Below are positions 63,490 through 64,000 of a stretch of 64,000 nucleotides of DNA, one piece after another (position 1 is the first letter of the stretch; every line of letters starts with the position of its first letter). Location of the stretch: assembly GCA_016710015.1 (NCBI GenBank), contig JADJLR010000003.1:310001-374000 (forward strand), written 5' to 3'. The DNA comes from Flavobacteriales bacterium. GTDB lineage: Bacteria > Bacteroidota > Bacteroidia > Flavobacteriales_F > PHOS-HE28. The notes under the pieces were generated by a model. It did no database searches. It saw nothing but the letters and a program-made list of their open reading frames with translations, and was not told where the DNA came from. The translations under genes and the position numbers were made by a program.

Positions 63490-64000
63490 TCGTTCCCGTC
63501 CGGGTGACAACTATAACAAGCGTTGCTGTTGTACGAATACCCTGACACCTCATCGTGCTCGTCCGCAAGATCGTTCTGGTCGTTGTGGCAATCGGTGCAG
63601 GTGAATACGCCATAATCATTCGGATTGGTGTGGCACGTTGCGCAGTTGTTCCAGACATCGTCATGACGCCCGCTATAGATCGGGAAGTACGGGTGGAAGT
63701 TGAAGGTTGCAGGTGTCCAAGAATCCTCGTTGTGACAAGCTGCACAATCCGTCGGGAACTGCGCTGCAACATGGTTCGTGCTCGAAGTAGCGTTGTAGTC
63801 GGCCATGTGGCATCCATTGCACGCTGTTGGTGTTCCTACAAATACGCTCGCATGGCATTCCAAGCATGCGGTGGTCATATGTGCGCCATGCAATGGGAAC
63901 GCCGTGCTGTTGTGGTCGAATGAGGCGGTCCATCCGGGACCAGTATTATGGCATGAAGCGCAATCCGTGGAGAAACCGGCGGTGGAGTGGTTCGGACTCA
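63486..64000 (-). CDS. Multiheme cytochrome c, C-terminal part (5' end beyond the window)
   Basis: The visible 171 residues hold seven CxxCH haem-binding motifs: CASCH, CLECH, CNGCH, CAACH, CATCH, CTDCH and CYSCH. Surrounding blocks such as STAGFSTDCASCHNTG, NHVAAQFPTDCAACHN and FTCTDCHNDQNDLADEHD are typical of the cytochrome c3-like multiheme repeats. Each motif binds one covalent haem, so the chain is an electron-transfer wire in the periplasm or at the surface. The frame is open to the right edge, so the start, signal peptide and further haem motifs are missing. It is followed with 4-bp overlaps by the barrel and OB-fold lipoprotein genes. Confidence 0.92.
   Translation of the reverse strand, partial: SPNHSTAGFSTDCASCHNTGPGWTASFDHNSTAFPLHGAHMTTACLECHASVFVGTPTACNGCHMADYNATSSTNHVAAQFPTDCAACHNEDSWTPATFNFHPYFPIYSGRHDDVWNNCATCHTNPNDYGVFTCTDCHNDQNDLADEHDEVSGYSYNSNACYSCHPDGNE

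Noticed and set aside
1..64000. tRNA, rRNA, complete insertion sequences or phage genes
   Set aside because: None was recognised on reading both strands; no transposase, integrase or cloverleaf-like sequence could be supported.

Overview
This 64 kb window comes from a member of the Bacteroidota, most likely an uncultured Flavobacteriales-like lineage with fairly high GC (mid-50s % by eye). The evidence is many type IX secretion (T9SS) C-terminal sorting domains, a PorP/SprF protein next to an OmpA-family partner, TonB-dependent receptors, DUF5689 and DUF6089 proteins, the pdxJ/nadK/uppS/bamA/ompH/murI block, a fused ResB-CcsA cytochrome c biogenesis protein, and -7 boxes of the form TAnnTTTG in front of several genes. 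I see no rRNA, tRNA, CRISPR array or complete insertion sequence.

Layout. (1) 1-4848, minus: a secreted adhesin with near-identical 237-bp repeats running off the left edge and frameshifted near that edge. (2) 5153-12931: a TonB receptor, a DUF5689 lipoprotein, two T9SS cargo proteins with a nuclease-type OB fold, and an endonuclease/exonuclease/phosphatase (EEP) enzyme. Together they look like an extracellular nucleic-acid scavenging locus whose parts resemble a split ExeM-type nuclease. (3) 13161-25099: housekeeping genes. pdxJ, an alpha/beta hydrolase and a hypothetical protein lie on minus. A long plus-strand operon carries a CBS protein, a small Omp85, nadK, a DUF6089 protein, uppS, bamA, two ompH/skp genes and murI. 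A gamma-carbonic-anhydrase-like gene converges on murI. (4) 25355-28418, minus: a three-gene metal (probably copper) module. (5) 28600-37288: a large T9SS protein whose start region contains a pentanucleotide repeat that puts ATG and ORF out of frame, two tandemly duplicated T9SS propeller proteins carrying an in-frame REP-like hairpin, scars of the duplication, and a toxin-antitoxin pair. (6) 37447-40741: a NifU-like protein, then a barrel-less carboxypeptidase-regulatory/plug protein, an ECF sigma factor and a membrane-anchored TPR protein. (7) 40815-53733, minus: a giant adhesin (about 3,250 residues, 31 repeats, type B sorting domain), a PorP/SprF protein and an OmpA/PD40/TPR protein in one operon. 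(8) 54021-64000: a sorting-domain remnant, a CFA-synthase-like methyltransferase, a frameshifted GNAT acetyltransferase, ResB-CcsA, an ELWxxDGT-repeat T9SS protein, and a minus-strand operon of multiheme cytochrome c (cut by the right edge), outer-membrane barrel and OB-fold lipoprotein.

How it fits together. Much of the window is cell-surface biology. BamA and the OmpH chaperones build the outer membrane, T9SS exports the adhesins and other cargo, and TonB receptors import what surface proteins bind or degrade. Several loci carry sequence-level means of variation: homogenised repeats, a pentanucleotide repeat at a gene start, tandem duplication and a G8 tract. The strongest candidates for less-described biology are the pentanucleotide-controlled surface protein, the split nuclease-uptake locus, the plug/sigma/TPR cassette, and the cytochrome-barrel-lipoprotein operon.
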